From an uncultured Oscillospiraceae bacterium (lineage in GTDB: Bacteria; Bacillota; Clostridia; Oscillospirales; Acutalibacteraceae), in the NCBI GenBank assembly GCA_902492455.1, contig CABULH010000002.1, positions 216,534-280,533 of the forward strand: 64,000 nt of DNA, given 5' to 3'. Both the position numbers and the translations under genes were made by a program. Numbering within the stretch: the stretch's first letter is position 1; every line of letters starts with the position of its first letter. This document shows, piece by piece, positions 16,099-25,904 of this stretch. Under the pieces are notes generated by a model. It made no database searches and was not told where the DNA came from. It saw only the letters and a program-made list of their open reading frames with translations.

Positions 16099-17538
16099 GT
16101 GAAAAAGCATCTGTCTCTGGCAGTCGTTCTGGGTCTTCTCTGCTCCCTGCTGCTGATCATCCCCTTCTCCGCCTCGGCAAACGGCAGCATCCTCATCGAG
16201 GATGATTTCGCCGCTCAGCAAAGCGATGTGGCGGCGGCCAACATGAAAAGCACCTTCCCCAACCTGGAAAGCGCCGACAAAGCCCGGATCAAGTTTTCCT
16301 TCGGCAAGGGCTATCTATGTCCCGGCGGCGGCGGTCAGGAGGCCTCTATCGTTTATAAGGTGACGGTGCCCGCCGGACAGAGCCTCACGGCGCTGAATCT
16401 GACGGTCAGCGGCCACTTCGCCTCCCGGGCGGGCTACAACGCCGAGTGGAACGATCCCGCCTACGGCAAGGTGGCGGTTTCCTCCAACGGCACCGATTAC
16501 ACCGAGGTGAAAACCTGGAATGGCGACGTGCTGAACAAGGCCGATTATGCCAAGGATACCGACTTCAGCAAGCTGGCCGACAAGACCTACACCGCCGATC
16601 TGCTGACGGCTGCCGGAGACGCGGCAACCGTGTATGTGAAGATTTCCTGGGCGGTGTACGATTATCCGCTGTATTCCTCCATCCACAAGGTCAGCATCAC
16701 CGGCGCCACCCAAGGCGCTGCCAGCGAGACCGAGATCAAGGTGGGCGACGTTTTCTCCGCTCAGAGCGGCAACATTTCCAAGGATCAGATGTTAACCACC
16801 TTCCCCAACCTGGTGGACAGCAACAACGCTCGGGTGCTCAGCAATAATGGCCGTCACCTCTGCCCCCATGGCGCGGGCACAGCCTATGTGGTGTACAAGG
16901 TAGAGGTTCCCCAGGGGGAGGAGCTGACCTCCTTGGGTGTGACGGTAAAGGGCCATTTCTCCTCCCGGGCGGGCTACAATGCCCAATGGACCGATCTGCC
17001 CTACGGCAAGGTGTCGGTGGCCGACACCGCCAAGGCCTATGACGCCCTGACCGCCGAGGACTGGACCGACGTCAAAATCTGGGAAGGCGACAGCCTCAGC
17101 ATGGAGGATTATCCGGCCAATGGCGATTTCGCCAAAGTCCCCGATAAGGAGTATACGGCGGATCTGCTGACCGCCGCAGGGGATGCCCAGGGGCTGTATA
17201 TCAAGATCACCTGGAGCGTTTGGGATTTCCCGCCCTATTCCTCCATCCATGAAATCGCCATTGCCGGCGCTTCTAAAACCCTGGCGCCCTCCGTGGATCC
17301 TTCCTCCGATCCTTCCAGCGAGACCTCTTCCCAGGTTCCCGGAGACACCTCCTCAGATGCTTCCGGCAGCACCTCTTCTGATTCTTCCTCCACCCCCTCC
17401 GCTCCTTCCTCCGACGCCAGCCAGGGCGGCACCCCCGCCACCGGTTCCACAGCGCCTGTGGCCGGAGCGGCCGCGGTGATCCTGCTGGCCGGCTGCGTGC
17501 TGGCCGTCTGCCGGAAACGGGGAGGAAACAAGGCGTAA
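16099..17538 (+). CDS. Surface protein with two YLCP/SRAGYN domains and sorting-like tail
   Basis: The 479-residue paralogue of the preceding gene begins at GTG with a signal peptide (1-27). Domain 1 covers about 31-203 and domain 2 about 214-390; SRAGYN recurs at 109-114 and 289-294, and the YSSIH motif ends each domain. A Ser/Thr/Pro/Asp-rich linker (392-443) follows. It then ends with TPATG (445-449), a hydrophobic helix (453-470) and CRKRGG, the layout of a sortase signal. TPATG is not the classical LPxTG, and no sortase gene is in the window, so covalent anchoring is uncertain. Together with the single-domain protein it probably displays ligand-binding domains on the surface. Confidence 0.8.
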   Translation: MKKHLSLAVVLGLLCSLLLIIPFSASANGSILIEDDFAAQQSDVAAANMKSTFPNLESADKARIKFSFGKGYLCPGGGGQEASIVYKVTVPAGQSLTALNLTVSGHFASRAGYNAEWNDPAYGKVAVSSNGTDYTEVKTWNGDVLNKADYAKDTDFSKLADKTYTADLLTAAGDAATVYVKISWAVYDYPLYSSIHKVSITGATQGAASETEIKVGDVFSAQSGNISKDQMLTTFPNLVDSNNARVLSNNGRHLCPHGAGTAYVVYKVEVPQGEELTSLGVTVKGHFSSRAGYNAQWTDLPYGKVSVADTAKAYDALTAEDWTDVKIWEGDSLSMEDYPANGDFAKVPDKEYTADLLTAAGDAQGLYIKITWSVWDFPPYSSIHEIAIAGASKTLAPSVDPSSDPSSETSSQVPGDTSSDASGSTSSDSSSTPSAPSSDASQGGTPATGSTAPVAGAAAVILLAGCVLAVCRKRGGNKA

Positions 17539-17611
17539 GCGCGATACCCGATGATAAGGGGAAAAAGCGGAACCGCTCTTCCCCTCAACCGCATCATTGA
17601 AAACCCGACGA

Positions 17612-17648
17612 CAGCTGTCCGGGCGGCAGACAGCCGCCCGGACAGCTG
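17612..17648 (+). other. 16-bp perfect hairpin between operon genes
   Basis: CAGCTGTCCGGGCGGC at 17612-17627 pairs perfectly with 17633-17648 around a 5-nt loop. No T-tract follows, so it is more likely an mRNA stability or processing element, or a partial terminator, than a full stop. Confidence 0.6.
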
Positions 17649-17700
17649 CTCTCAGAACTCTGAAAACCGCGGGGCCGCCCGGCGGCCGCGGCAGAAAGGC

Positions 17701-18012
17701 ATGAGCGTAAAGATGATGGAATGGATCGCAATAAGCCTGGGAACGGTCCGGTTATCCGCCGCGGAGAATGTGGTGCTGTACAAATGGCTGCTGGGAGGCG
17801 CCATTGTCCTGATGGCGCTGCTGGGGCTGGTGGTCTGCGGCATGCTGGCCCTCCAGGTGCTTCAGAGCGGCGGAGACAACGCCGCGGGAAAGGCGCTGCC
17901 GAAGAATCCGGACGTCCCGGAGGCGGAAGAGCCTCCGGCGGACGGCGCCGGGGATGATCCCGGTGAGGAAGAAACCGTTACGGCCGGTGAAGCCGGAAGG
18001 CCGACAGGCTGA
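17701..18012 (+). CDS. Small single-pass membrane protein
   Basis: The 103-residue protein has one membrane helix (about residues 24-53, VVLYKWLLGGAIVLMALLGL and on) and an acidic Pro/Glu-rich tail. No family was recognised. ATG 17701 has an AGAAAGG box. The frame remains open upstream to 17551, but that stretch covers the hairpin and reads as random sequence. It lies between the two-domain surface protein and the 1129-residue protein, only 15 nt before the latter, so it is probably co-translated and may serve the surface apparatus. Confidence 0.6.
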   Translation: MSVKMMEWIAISLGTVRLSAAENVVLYKWLLGGAIVLMALLGLVVCGMLALQVLQSGGDNAAGKALPKNPDVPEAEEPPADGAGDDPGEEETVTAGEAGRPTG

Positions 18013-18027
18013 CAGGAGGAAAACGGT

Positions 18028-21000
18028 GTGAAAAAAGGTCTGAAATTAGCGGCCATCGGCGCGGCTGCCGCGGTATGGACGAGTATGGCGGGGGCGCTGT
18101 TGGTATATGTAGTGGACGACAACGGTTTGTTCGGTTCCCCGTCATCCACAAAGAGGGGAGAGGACATCGTGTTGACTGACGAGGGTTTGCGGGACAAAAT
18201 TTCCGCTTTGCTGGAAAGCGGCCGGTATGATCCGGAGACGGATTCCATTGGGGATATCTCTTCCTCTGCCGCCGATTATCCCGCCGGCATGGGCCAGGTG
18301 ACAGTCACCGGCGGGCTGGCGGACCGGCTGCGGATCGGCAGCGCGGACAGCGAATCCCGCCATGAGCTGAGCCTGGCGGGCGGCGCGGAAAAAACCACCC
18401 TGCGGGCCGCCACCGGCACCCTGTCCAAAACCTACGATGTGATTCGTTTTGCGGGGAAAGGCGCTTCCGCTTCTTTTACCTTGAATTTAAGTCAGCCGGC
18501 GCCCAAGGATGCGGCAGAGCCGGTGCTGCTGGAGATTCAGGAGATCCATGAAGCTGTCACCCAAGCCTTCGGCTACACGGTGTATGTGGACGGCAAGGCG
18601 GTGTATTTCCGTACATATGAGCAGATTGCCTCCGCTCCCAATCACTATTTCATCGCGGTGGAACGGTCGGCCATCGCGGATCTCAGCAAGGTGAAGGTGG
18701 AGTTGAAAAGCGAATCCGGACGGCCCTTCCACATCGCCAACGTGTGGGCCTACACCAATTTCTACGAGCTGATGGAAAAGGAAGAGGTTTACACCAAGCT
18801 GGGCATCAACTTCTATTCCGCCGCCGATACGGAGAACGCCCTTTCCACCATCAAGGCTTATCCCAGCGATTATGCCATGTACGATACCGGCATCATGCTC
18901 AGCCTCAAATACATGAACCTCAACCGGGACGAGGCCGCCGCGGCGCTGAAATCCTACGTGGAGGCCGCCGAGCAGGCCGGTACCAGGCTGCAGATCATGT
19001 CCGCCATGTACTGGAGCAATTCCCCCTATTCCCCCGACGGGCTGGGCGGCTCCTTCTCCGACCTGAAATACAGCCAGGTGCTGTACAACAGCGTGCTGGA
19101 CAAAACCATGGCCTCCACTCCCAACGTCTACAGCAGCACCCAATGGGTCACCACCGGCAGCTCGGTGCTGAACAACGCCGCGGTGAGCAAGATCAAGAGC
19201 TTTTTCAGCGATTTTGCCGCCTCCATTTCCTTCCTCAAGGCCCGGGGCAGGAGCACCCAGCCCATCGATTTGGTGATGGAATGGGGCGTTTGCTACAAGG
19301 GTGTGAGCACCCTCACCGGCTACAGCGAGTTCGGCGCCCTGGACGGGGCGGATTATCACCCCGAGCTGGTGGCCGCCGCGGCCAAGGACGGGGTGACCCT
19401 GGATCCCAAAGACGGTCTCTCCTACGCGGAGAAGCAGTGGCTGATCAAATGGCAGGGCGCTTACAACCAGATGCTGGCCGACGCCTACCGGGAAGCCATG
19501 GGCAGCGACGCCATCCTGGTGAAGGGCGGGGAGATCACCATGCCCGAGACCCAGAGCGTGGATCACATCTTCACCCACAACGTCCAGTGGATCAATCAGA
19601 ATCCCTCCTATGATCTCACCATATCCGGCTGGCAGTCGGGGGTGGGTGACGGCATGTATTCCAGCAGCGAGGACATGTACTTCGATCCGCTGCGCTTCTA
19701 TCAGTACAAAGCCGCTTACGGCCGCACCGGCTGCGTCAACCTGGAGATGGCCATCCACAATCCCAAGGGGGTCCTCCAGCGGTACGTCAAGCAGTCCTAT
19801 GCCGCGGGTCTGGAGTTCGTCACCCTCTTCAACGACAAAGCCGAATACAACACCGCCGGCAACCTGCGGGAAATCGACGGCATCGAAAACCAGCAGGCGG
19901 ACGGGCCGGAGCATTTCGATGTGAACATCCTGGACGTGGACTTCACCCGGGATGCGGCCAAGAATCTGCTGAAAAATCCGCCCGCCGGAGTTTCCTTTGA
20001 AAATCTCTCCGCCAAGGACGGACGGCTGTATCAGGCCGACAAAAGCAAGCCCGCCTCCATCACCCTGAAGCTCACCGACGGCGGGGAAGCCTTTGACACC
20101 GGCCTGTATCTGGATTTGGCCGCCATTGTGGGCAGCAGCGACACGGTGGAGCTATACGGCGGCGAGAGCCCCGACAGCCTGCAGAAGCTGGGGGCGGGAG
20201 ACCTGCAGCTGCATAACGACCGGTTCGATTCCACCAATCACTACCGCTACGACTTCACCGCGGCCAGCAAGGGCAAGAGCGCCTATTATGTGCAGCTCCG
20301 GCTGGCGGCCGGCAGCAGCACCGCTCTGCGGTCGGTGAAGGTTTATCGGCCCTTTGCCCAAACCGCCGGACAGCTTAACGGCGCTGCTTTCACCATGAAG
20401 CAGGCCCGGCTGCAGAGCCTGTGGATCTCCCAGCGGGCGGTGACGGAAAACCAATACCAGGATTATGTCGAGAAAAACGGCGGTGGGGACAAGATCACCG
20501 CCCTGGCCGACGCCCTGATGGAAAGCGGCTATTACAAAACCGCCTATCAGCTGCTGGCGGGCGAAATCTCCCAGGTGCTGCCCGCCAAATATTTAGTCAC
20601 CGGCTCCGGCAGCCTGGGCAAGTATCCCGTCACCCTGTCCCTGAACAAGGATACCGACTGCGTGCAGATCGTTCTCACCAAGATTTCCGCCGACGAATGC
20701 GCCTTTACATTTGTCACCGAGAAGAACCAGACCGTGACGCTGGAATTCGCCGGGCTGAACAGCAAGAAGAAGTACGAACTGAAGGAGCTGGGAGACAACC
20801 GCTTCACCCTCGCCGCCTCCGCCGCCGGCACCCTGAAGCCGGAGGGCGGCAAGCTGAAGGTGGAGGTCAGGGTGGCGCCCGAGGCCGCGGCCAAGCACAG
20901 GACGATTTCCGGCCGGGCTTACAGCAACGGCAGCGGCAGCACCCTCAAGGTCACGGTGCAGGATCCCGCCGTCTCCAACTACTCCCTGTATGAAACCTAC

Positions 21001-21417
21001 ATGATGTCCAGCGAATGCGTCTACACCCGCCGGCTGGACGGCAGCGAACAGACCACCGCTTCCGCGCCCCGGGCGGGGGATTATGTGACCCTGACCTTCA
21101 ACGAGAACAACCTGGTGGTGAAGTGCGAGGCGGTTTACGGCGATAAAACCGGAACCATCCGCTCCTTCACCCCGCCCTCGGTGGAAGCGGGCGGCACCAA
21201 CGGGGTGATCGAGTTCACCGACGGCAGCCGGTACGAGCTGGAGAATCAGGCGAACACCACCACCATTCAGCTGGACGGCTCCAACGTCCGGACACGGACC
21301 AAAACGCCGGAACAGCTGGCCGCCATCTTCACCCCCGGCCGGACCATCCGCATCGCCTATTGTCCGGAAAGCTACCAGGGCGCTCTGCCCCGGGTGCTTA
21401 CCGTCAGCGATCCCTGA
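18028..21417 (+). CDS. Large secreted protein, candidate glycoside-active enzyme
   Basis: The 1129 residues start at GTG after CAGGAGGAAAA. A hydrophobic N-terminal segment (about 6-28) is a signal peptide or anchor. Residues about 90-240 look like a beta-rich module. About 245-620 look like an alpha/beta barrel with acidic motifs (IDLVMEWGVCYKG near 415, VNLEMAIH near 570). The rest is beta-rich (NPCBM/fibronectin-like pattern). I recognise no named family. The barrel-like core, its Glu and Asp motifs and its position in a glycan operon suggest a glycosidase or lyase, but that is inference. It is followed at 29 nt by a solute-binding lipoprotein gene. Confidence 0.72.
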   Translation: MKKGLKLAAIGAAAAVWTSMAGALLVYVVDDNGLFGSPSSTKRGEDIVLTDEGLRDKISALLESGRYDPETDSIGDISSSAADYPAGMGQVTVTGGLADRLRIGSADSESRHELSLAGGAEKTTLRAATGTLSKTYDVIRFAGKGASASFTLNLSQPAPKDAAEPVLLEIQEIHEAVTQAFGYTVYVDGKAVYFRTYEQIASAPNHYFIAVERSAIADLSKVKVELKSESGRPFHIANVWAYTNFYELMEKEEVYTKLGINFYSAADTENALSTIKAYPSDYAMYDTGIMLSLKYMNLNRDEAAAALKSYVEAAEQAGTRLQIMSAMYWSNSPYSPDGLGGSFSDLKYSQVLYNSVLDKTMASTPNVYSSTQWVTTGSSVLNNAAVSKIKSFFSDFAASISFLKARGRSTQPIDLVMEWGVCYKGVSTLTGYSEFGALDGADYHPELVAAAAKDGVTLDPKDGLSYAEKQWLIKWQGAYNQMLADAYREAMGSDAILVKGGEITMPETQSVDHIFTHNVQWINQNPSYDLTISGWQSGVGDGMYSSSEDMYFDPLRFYQYKAAYGRTGCVNLEMAIHNPKGVLQRYVKQSYAAGLEFVTLFNDKAEYNTAGNLREIDGIENQQADGPEHFDVNILDVDFTRDAAKNLLKNPPAGVSFENLSAKDGRLYQADKSKPASITLKLTDGGEAFDTGLYLDLAAIVGSSDTVELYGGESPDSLQKLGAGDLQLHNDRFDSTNHYRYDFTAASKGKSAYYVQLRLAAGSSTALRSVKVYRPFAQTAGQLNGAAFTMKQARLQSLWISQRAVTENQYQDYVEKNGGGDKITALADALMESGYYKTAYQLLAGEISQVLPAKYLVTGSGSLGKYPVTLSLNKDTDCVQIVLTKISADECAFTFVTEKNQTVTLEFAGLNSKKKYELKELGDNRFTLAASAAGTLKPEGGKLKVEVRVAPEAAAKHRTISGRAYSNGSGSTLKVTVQDPAVSNYSLYETYMMSSECVYTRRLDGSEQTTASAPRAGDYVTLTFNENNLVVKCEAVYGDKTGTIRSFTPPSVEAGGTNGVIEFTDGSRYELENQANTTTIQLDGSNVRTRTKTPEQLAAIFTPGRTIRIAYCPESYQGALPRVLTVSDP

Positions 21418-21446
21418 TCGAATACAACAGAAAGAGAGGAATCCTT

Positions 21447-22832
21447 ATGGCAAACAGACATTGGTTCCAGCGCGGCGCGGCCGCGGCGGCCGCTCTGCTG
21501 ATGGCATTGGGAATGACCGCCTGCGGCGGCAAGGACAGCAGTTCCGGCGACGCCTCCAAAGACGACGGACAAACCGGCGTGAATTTCGGCGGCGCCACCC
21601 TGAAGGTGAGCATCTGGAGCGACGGCACCATTCCCAAGCTGGGCAACAGCGAGGCGGGGGACGCCGCCTACTACGCCCTGGAGCAGGCCAAGAAAAAGTA
21701 CAATTGCGAAATCGAGTGGGTCATCCTGCCGGAGTCCCAGTATTTTGATGAATTCGTGCAGTCGGCGCTGTCCGGCTCCACCTATTCCCACATCGCCCTG
21801 CAGCACTCCAACAGCATCCTCAGCTGGATCAAGCAGGAGCTGGTGGAGCCCACCGACGCTTTCATCGGTGAGAACGCCGACAACCGGTGGAACACCACCT
21901 ACGCCAACTTCAAGGGGGTCAACTACGGCCTGATGCCTAATGCCGCCAACCCCACCCCTTATATGCTGCTCTACTACAACACCCGCATGATCAAGGAGCT
22001 GGGGCTGGAGGATCCCCAGAAGCTGGCCCTGGAGGACAAATGGGACTGGGCCACCTTCCGGGAATACTGCAAAAAAGCCACCGATCCCTCTAAGGGCACC
22101 TACGGCGTGGCGGCGTTCATGCTGCCCGACGCCCTGCGGTACACCAACAGCTCCTACCTGTGGGTGGAAAAGGACGGCAAATATTACAACGCCTACAGCC
22201 ATCCGGACACCAATAAAAACGCCCTGGAGCTGCTGAACCTGATTCAGGATATGGCCCTCAAGGACGGCTCGATTCTGGGCGACCGCACCGGGGGCACCAC
22301 CGCCATGGATCTGGCCCTGAACACCTTCACCGACGGCAACCTGCTTTTCATGTATGGTCAGAAGGCCGCCACCCTCAAGGCCCAGGGCTTCACCGACTAT
22401 GCGCCGGTGACCTTCCCCATCGGCCCCTCCTGCGAGACCTATTACAACATGCGGGACGGCTTCTCCATCTGGGGCATCCCCACCACCAACGATTACGAGG
22501 CGGCGGATCTGGCGGAGTTCTGGATGTATGCCCAGACCACCTGGGACGAGAGCCGGGGCGACGCCTACTACCAGGCGGACAAGGATGAGCTGATCGACTC
22601 CCTGTACGCCAGCACCTATCAGAAGCGGGAGGACGCGGAGTTCGTTTACACCATGGGCGCAAAAATGCCCGAGCGGGCTTCCCTGAACAATCTGCTGGCC
22701 CTGGGCGGCACCGAGGTCAACGAGATTTATTATCCCATTATTTCGGGTGAATCCACCCCCGCGGCGGTGATCGAGGCCACGGACAGCATCATCCAGACCC
22801 GGATCGACGAGGTATTCAACAGCGACAAATGA
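21447..22832 (+). CDS. Sugar ABC transporter substrate-binding lipoprotein
   Basis: The 461-residue protein has a lipoprotein signal with lipobox GMTAC and Cys26 as the lipidated residue. It is then a typical family 1 extracellular solute-binding protein (KVSIWSDGTIPKLGNSEAGD, then FVQSALSGSTYSHIALQ, later FTDGNLLFMYGQ). It captures oligosaccharide outside the membrane and delivers it to the permease pair downstream. ATG 21447 follows AGAGAGGA; the frame upstream overlaps the previous gene without a start signal. A second, larger solute-binding protein is encoded next, so the operon has two receptors. Confidence 0.88.
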   Translation: MANRHWFQRGAAAAAALLMALGMTACGGKDSSSGDASKDDGQTGVNFGGATLKVSIWSDGTIPKLGNSEAGDAAYYALEQAKKKYNCEIEWVILPESQYFDEFVQSALSGSTYSHIALQHSNSILSWIKQELVEPTDAFIGENADNRWNTTYANFKGVNYGLMPNAANPTPYMLLYYNTRMIKELGLEDPQKLALEDKWDWATFREYCKKATDPSKGTYGVAAFMLPDALRYTNSSYLWVEKDGKYYNAYSHPDTNKNALELLNLIQDMALKDGSILGDRTGGTTAMDLALNTFTDGNLLFMYGQKAATLKAQGFTDYAPVTFPIGPSCETYYNMRDGFSIWGIPTTNDYEAADLAEFWMYAQTTWDESRGDAYYQADKDELIDSLYASTYQKREDAEFVYTMGAKMPERASLNNLLALGGTEVNEIYYPIISGESTPAAVIEATDSIIQTRIDEVFNSDK

Positions 22833-22981
22833 GGCGGGGTTCTGCCGGCGGCGGTGAAAACAGGCCGCCGCCGGCAGACGCCGCGATGGGATTTATCGAA
22901 AGGCATTCTCGCTGTACCGGCGGGCAATCCGGCTTTGCCGGGTATCGGTTAGGCGGCTTCGCGCCGTCAGGAAAGGGTTGA

Positions 22982-25900
22982 ATGGCAGCTATGAAGAGAC
23001 TCTTGTCATGGTTTCTGGCGGCGTTCCTGCTGCTGGGCGGCGTCCTGCAGGCAGGCGCGCTTCCCGCGGAGGGAACGGCGGCGGAGGGGTCCGGCGAAAC
23101 GTCCGGCGCTCCGGATTCCGGCGGCTCGTCTGATGCGCCGCTGTTCAGCGCCTATTTGGCGGAGCACGCCGATGCGGCGCGGCCAGCAGGGCCGGTGGAG
23201 GTGGACGTGCTCCATCCCTCTTCCCACGAGGGTGGGGAAGCGCCCCGCGTCGAAACCGTGGACGGGGTGCAGGCTTTGGTCACCGATGAGGAAGGCAGGG
23301 TGACCTGGACCTTCACCGTGGATCAGACCGGCCTGTACGACGTCACCGCTTCCTATTATCCGCTGCCGGGCAAGGGCAGCACCATCGAACGGACCCTTTA
23401 TCTGGACGGCGGGCTGCCTTACCACGAGGCCCGCACCTTGGTTTTCAACCGCATTTGGCGCAACCAGGAGGAGGAGAAGCTCTACGGAGCGTCGGGCAAT
23501 GAGTTCCGCCGCACCCAAACGGAGGAACCCGCCTGGCGAGAGATCCCCTTCATCAGCAGCGTGGGCTACGGCGCCCAACGGCTCCAGCTGTATCTGACAG
23601 CGGGGGAGCACACCCTGACCCTGGAGGCGACGGGGGAGCCTTTGGCCCTTTCCGCCCTGATCTTCCGCCAGCTTCCCGAGACCGGGAGCTATGCCGATTA
23701 TCTGGCCGCCGGGCAGGCGGCGGGCGGAAAAATCATAGCGGCGGACACCGCGCCCCTGGTGATCCAGGGGGAGGACGCGGACCGGAAATCCACCAGCACT
23801 CTTTACGCGGTGGAGGATCGGACCTCCTCCGCCACCCAGCCTTTTGACGAGGCCCGCATCCTGCTGAACACCATCGGCGGGAACGGCTGGAAATACAAGC
23901 ATCAATGGATCGAATGGGACGTGAAGGTCACCGAAGCCGGATTTTACCGGCTGGCCTTCCGGTGCAAGCAGGATTTTGTTTCCGGCGGCACCGCCTTCCG
24001 CACCCTGACCGTGGACGGAGAGGTCCCCTTTCAGGAGGCGGAAAATCTGGAGGTCTCCTATTCCCTGCAATGGCAGATGTTCACACTGGGCGGGGAAGAG
24101 GAGCCCTATCTGCTCTATCTGCCCGCCGGAGATCACACCATCCGGCTCACCGCCTCTCTGGACGACCGGATGTCCCGGGTGCTGGAGGACGTCAGCGAAT
24201 CGGTACAGGAGCTCAGCGCCCTTTACCGCCAGGTGCGGATGATCACCGGCTCCTTTCCGGACAAATACCGGGACTACAACCTCATCGGCAATATCCCGGA
24301 GCTGTACGACATCATTGAGAAAAATATCGCCCGGCTGCAGGCCGCCAACGAAAGCCTTATCGCCCTTTCCGGAAAAAAAGGCGAGCAGTCCATGTACATC
24401 GACATGGTGACGGTCCAGCTGGAGGCGTTTCTGAAAGATCCGGATTCCATTCCGGAGCGAATTTCCACTCTCAGCGACAATCTCAACTCCCTGGCTTCCT
24501 GGATGTCCTCCGCCAGCCAGGTGCCCCTGCTCATCGATTATCTGACCCTGGATTCACCCGATTCTCCCCTTCCCCAGGCGGAGGCCGGTTTTCTCCAGGG
24601 AATGTGGTCCGCGGTGAAGGCATTTTTCCTCTCCTTCGTCACCGATTACTACTCCATCGAAGGCTATGCCGAATCCAATCAGGTGAAGGGCTCGGTGACC
24701 CTGTGGCTGGATTCCGGCCGGGATCAGGCCACCGCCATCAAGACCCTGGCGGACAACTACTTCACCCCGGAAAGCAACATCGCCCTGAACGTGCGTCTGG
24801 TCACCGGCAACGTGCTGATGCGGGCGGTGGCCAGCGGCACCGGCCCGGACGTGGCGGTGTTCCAGGGCCAGGCCAAGCCGGTGGAATACGGTATGCGGGG
24901 AGCGCTGTATGATCTGAACCAATTTGAGGACATCGATGAGGTCACCGCCCGGTTCGCGGAAAGCGCCATGGTTTCCCAGTCCTTCGGCGGCAAGCTGTAC
25001 GGCCTGCCGGAGCAGCAGAGCTTCCTGATGATGTTCGTGCGGGACGACGTGCTGGCCGACCTGGGACTTTCGGCCCCTCAGACCTGGGAGGATCTCTACG
25101 CCATGATCCCCATTCTGCAGGAAAACGGACTGAACGTGGGCTTCCCCAGCCCTACCGGCGTCCAGTCCGGCAGCGTCTCCACCGATCTGAATACCATGTA
25201 CGCCGCCCTGCTGCTGCAGAACGGCGGGCAGGTATACACCGGGGACGGCAGCCGCAGCGCGCTGGGTTCCCTGGAGGCGGTGGACGCGTTCATCCAGTGG
25301 TCGGAGCTGTACACCAAGTACAACGCCACCAAAACCTACAGCCCCATCAACCGGTTCCGCACCGGCGAAGCGCCCATCCTGCTGACCTCTTACACCTTTT
25401 ACAACACCCTGGTGGTGGCCGCGCCGGAGATCGACGGGCTGTGGTCCATGCTGCCGGTGCCCGGCACCCCGCGGGAGGACGGCGGGATTGACCGTACCGT
25501 TTCCTGCACCGTCACCAGCGTGCTGCTCTTCAAAAACGCCAAGGATGTGGACGCCTCCTGGGAATTCATGAAATGGTGGACCTCCCGGGAAGGCCAGAGC
25601 GTTTACGCCAGCGAGATCGAGGCCCTGCAGGGCGAATCCGCCCGCTGGCCCACCGCCAACCTGGAGGCCATGGCCGATATCCCTTGGAAAACCAGCATTT
25701 CCGCCCAGCTTAACGAGCAGTGGAAATGGGTGGTGGGCATCGAAGAGGTGCCGGGCAGCTATTACGTGGGCCGGACGGTGGACAACGCCATTAAATCGGT
25801 GATCAACAGCGGCAAGAGCCCCCGGGACACCATCCTGGACGCGGTGGACGCCATCAACGACGAGATCGCCAAAAAACGAAAAGAGTTCGGATTGGAGTAA
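22982..25900 (+). CDS. Solute-binding protein fused to two carbohydrate-binding-like domains
   Basis: The 972 residues start with a signal peptide (1-26, no lipobox). Two beta-sandwich-like modules follow at about 70-230 and 260-395; both have the GLYDVTASYYP/AGFYRLAFRCK and AGEHTLTLEA/AGDHTIRLTA pattern of CBM6/35-like domains. A helical linker covers about 400-530. A full family 1 solute-binding domain covers about 570-960 (VTLWLDSGRDQATAIKTLAD, then SGTGPDVAVFQGQ, then GKLYGLPEQQSF). This is twice the usual length. The tandem CBM-like part probably holds polysaccharide near the receptor (inference). The next permease gene starts 4 nt after its stop. Confidence 0.85.
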   Translation: MAAMKRLLSWFLAAFLLLGGVLQAGALPAEGTAAEGSGETSGAPDSGGSSDAPLFSAYLAEHADAARPAGPVEVDVLHPSSHEGGEAPRVETVDGVQALVTDEEGRVTWTFTVDQTGLYDVTASYYPLPGKGSTIERTLYLDGGLPYHEARTLVFNRIWRNQEEEKLYGASGNEFRRTQTEEPAWREIPFISSVGYGAQRLQLYLTAGEHTLTLEATGEPLALSALIFRQLPETGSYADYLAAGQAAGGKIIAADTAPLVIQGEDADRKSTSTLYAVEDRTSSATQPFDEARILLNTIGGNGWKYKHQWIEWDVKVTEAGFYRLAFRCKQDFVSGGTAFRTLTVDGEVPFQEAENLEVSYSLQWQMFTLGGEEEPYLLYLPAGDHTIRLTASLDDRMSRVLEDVSESVQELSALYRQVRMITGSFPDKYRDYNLIGNIPELYDIIEKNIARLQAANESLIALSGKKGEQSMYIDMVTVQLEAFLKDPDSIPERISTLSDNLNSLASWMSSASQVPLLIDYLTLDSPDSPLPQAEAGFLQGMWSAVKAFFLSFVTDYYSIEGYAESNQVKGSVTLWLDSGRDQATAIKTLADNYFTPESNIALNVRLVTGNVLMRAVASGTGPDVAVFQGQAKPVEYGMRGALYDLNQFEDIDEVTARFAESAMVSQSFGGKLYGLPEQQSFLMMFVRDDVLADLGLSAPQTWEDLYAMIPILQENGLNVGFPSPTGVQSGSVSTDLNTMYAALLLQNGGQVYTGDGSRSALGSLEAVDAFIQWSELYTKYNATKTYSPINRFRTGEAPILLTSYTFYNTLVVAAPEIDGLWSMLPVPGTPREDGGIDRTVSCTVTSVLLFKNAKDVDASWEFMKWWTSREGQSVYASEIEALQGESARWPTANLEAMADIPWKTSISAQLNEQWKWVVGIEEVPGSYYVGRTVDNAIKSVINSGKSPRDTILDAVDAINDEIAKKRKEFGLE

Positions 25901-25904
25901 GCAT

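Noticed and set aside
18487..19914. 475-codon minus-strand open frame
   Set aside because: It is antisense to the 1129-residue secreted protein and biased in composition.
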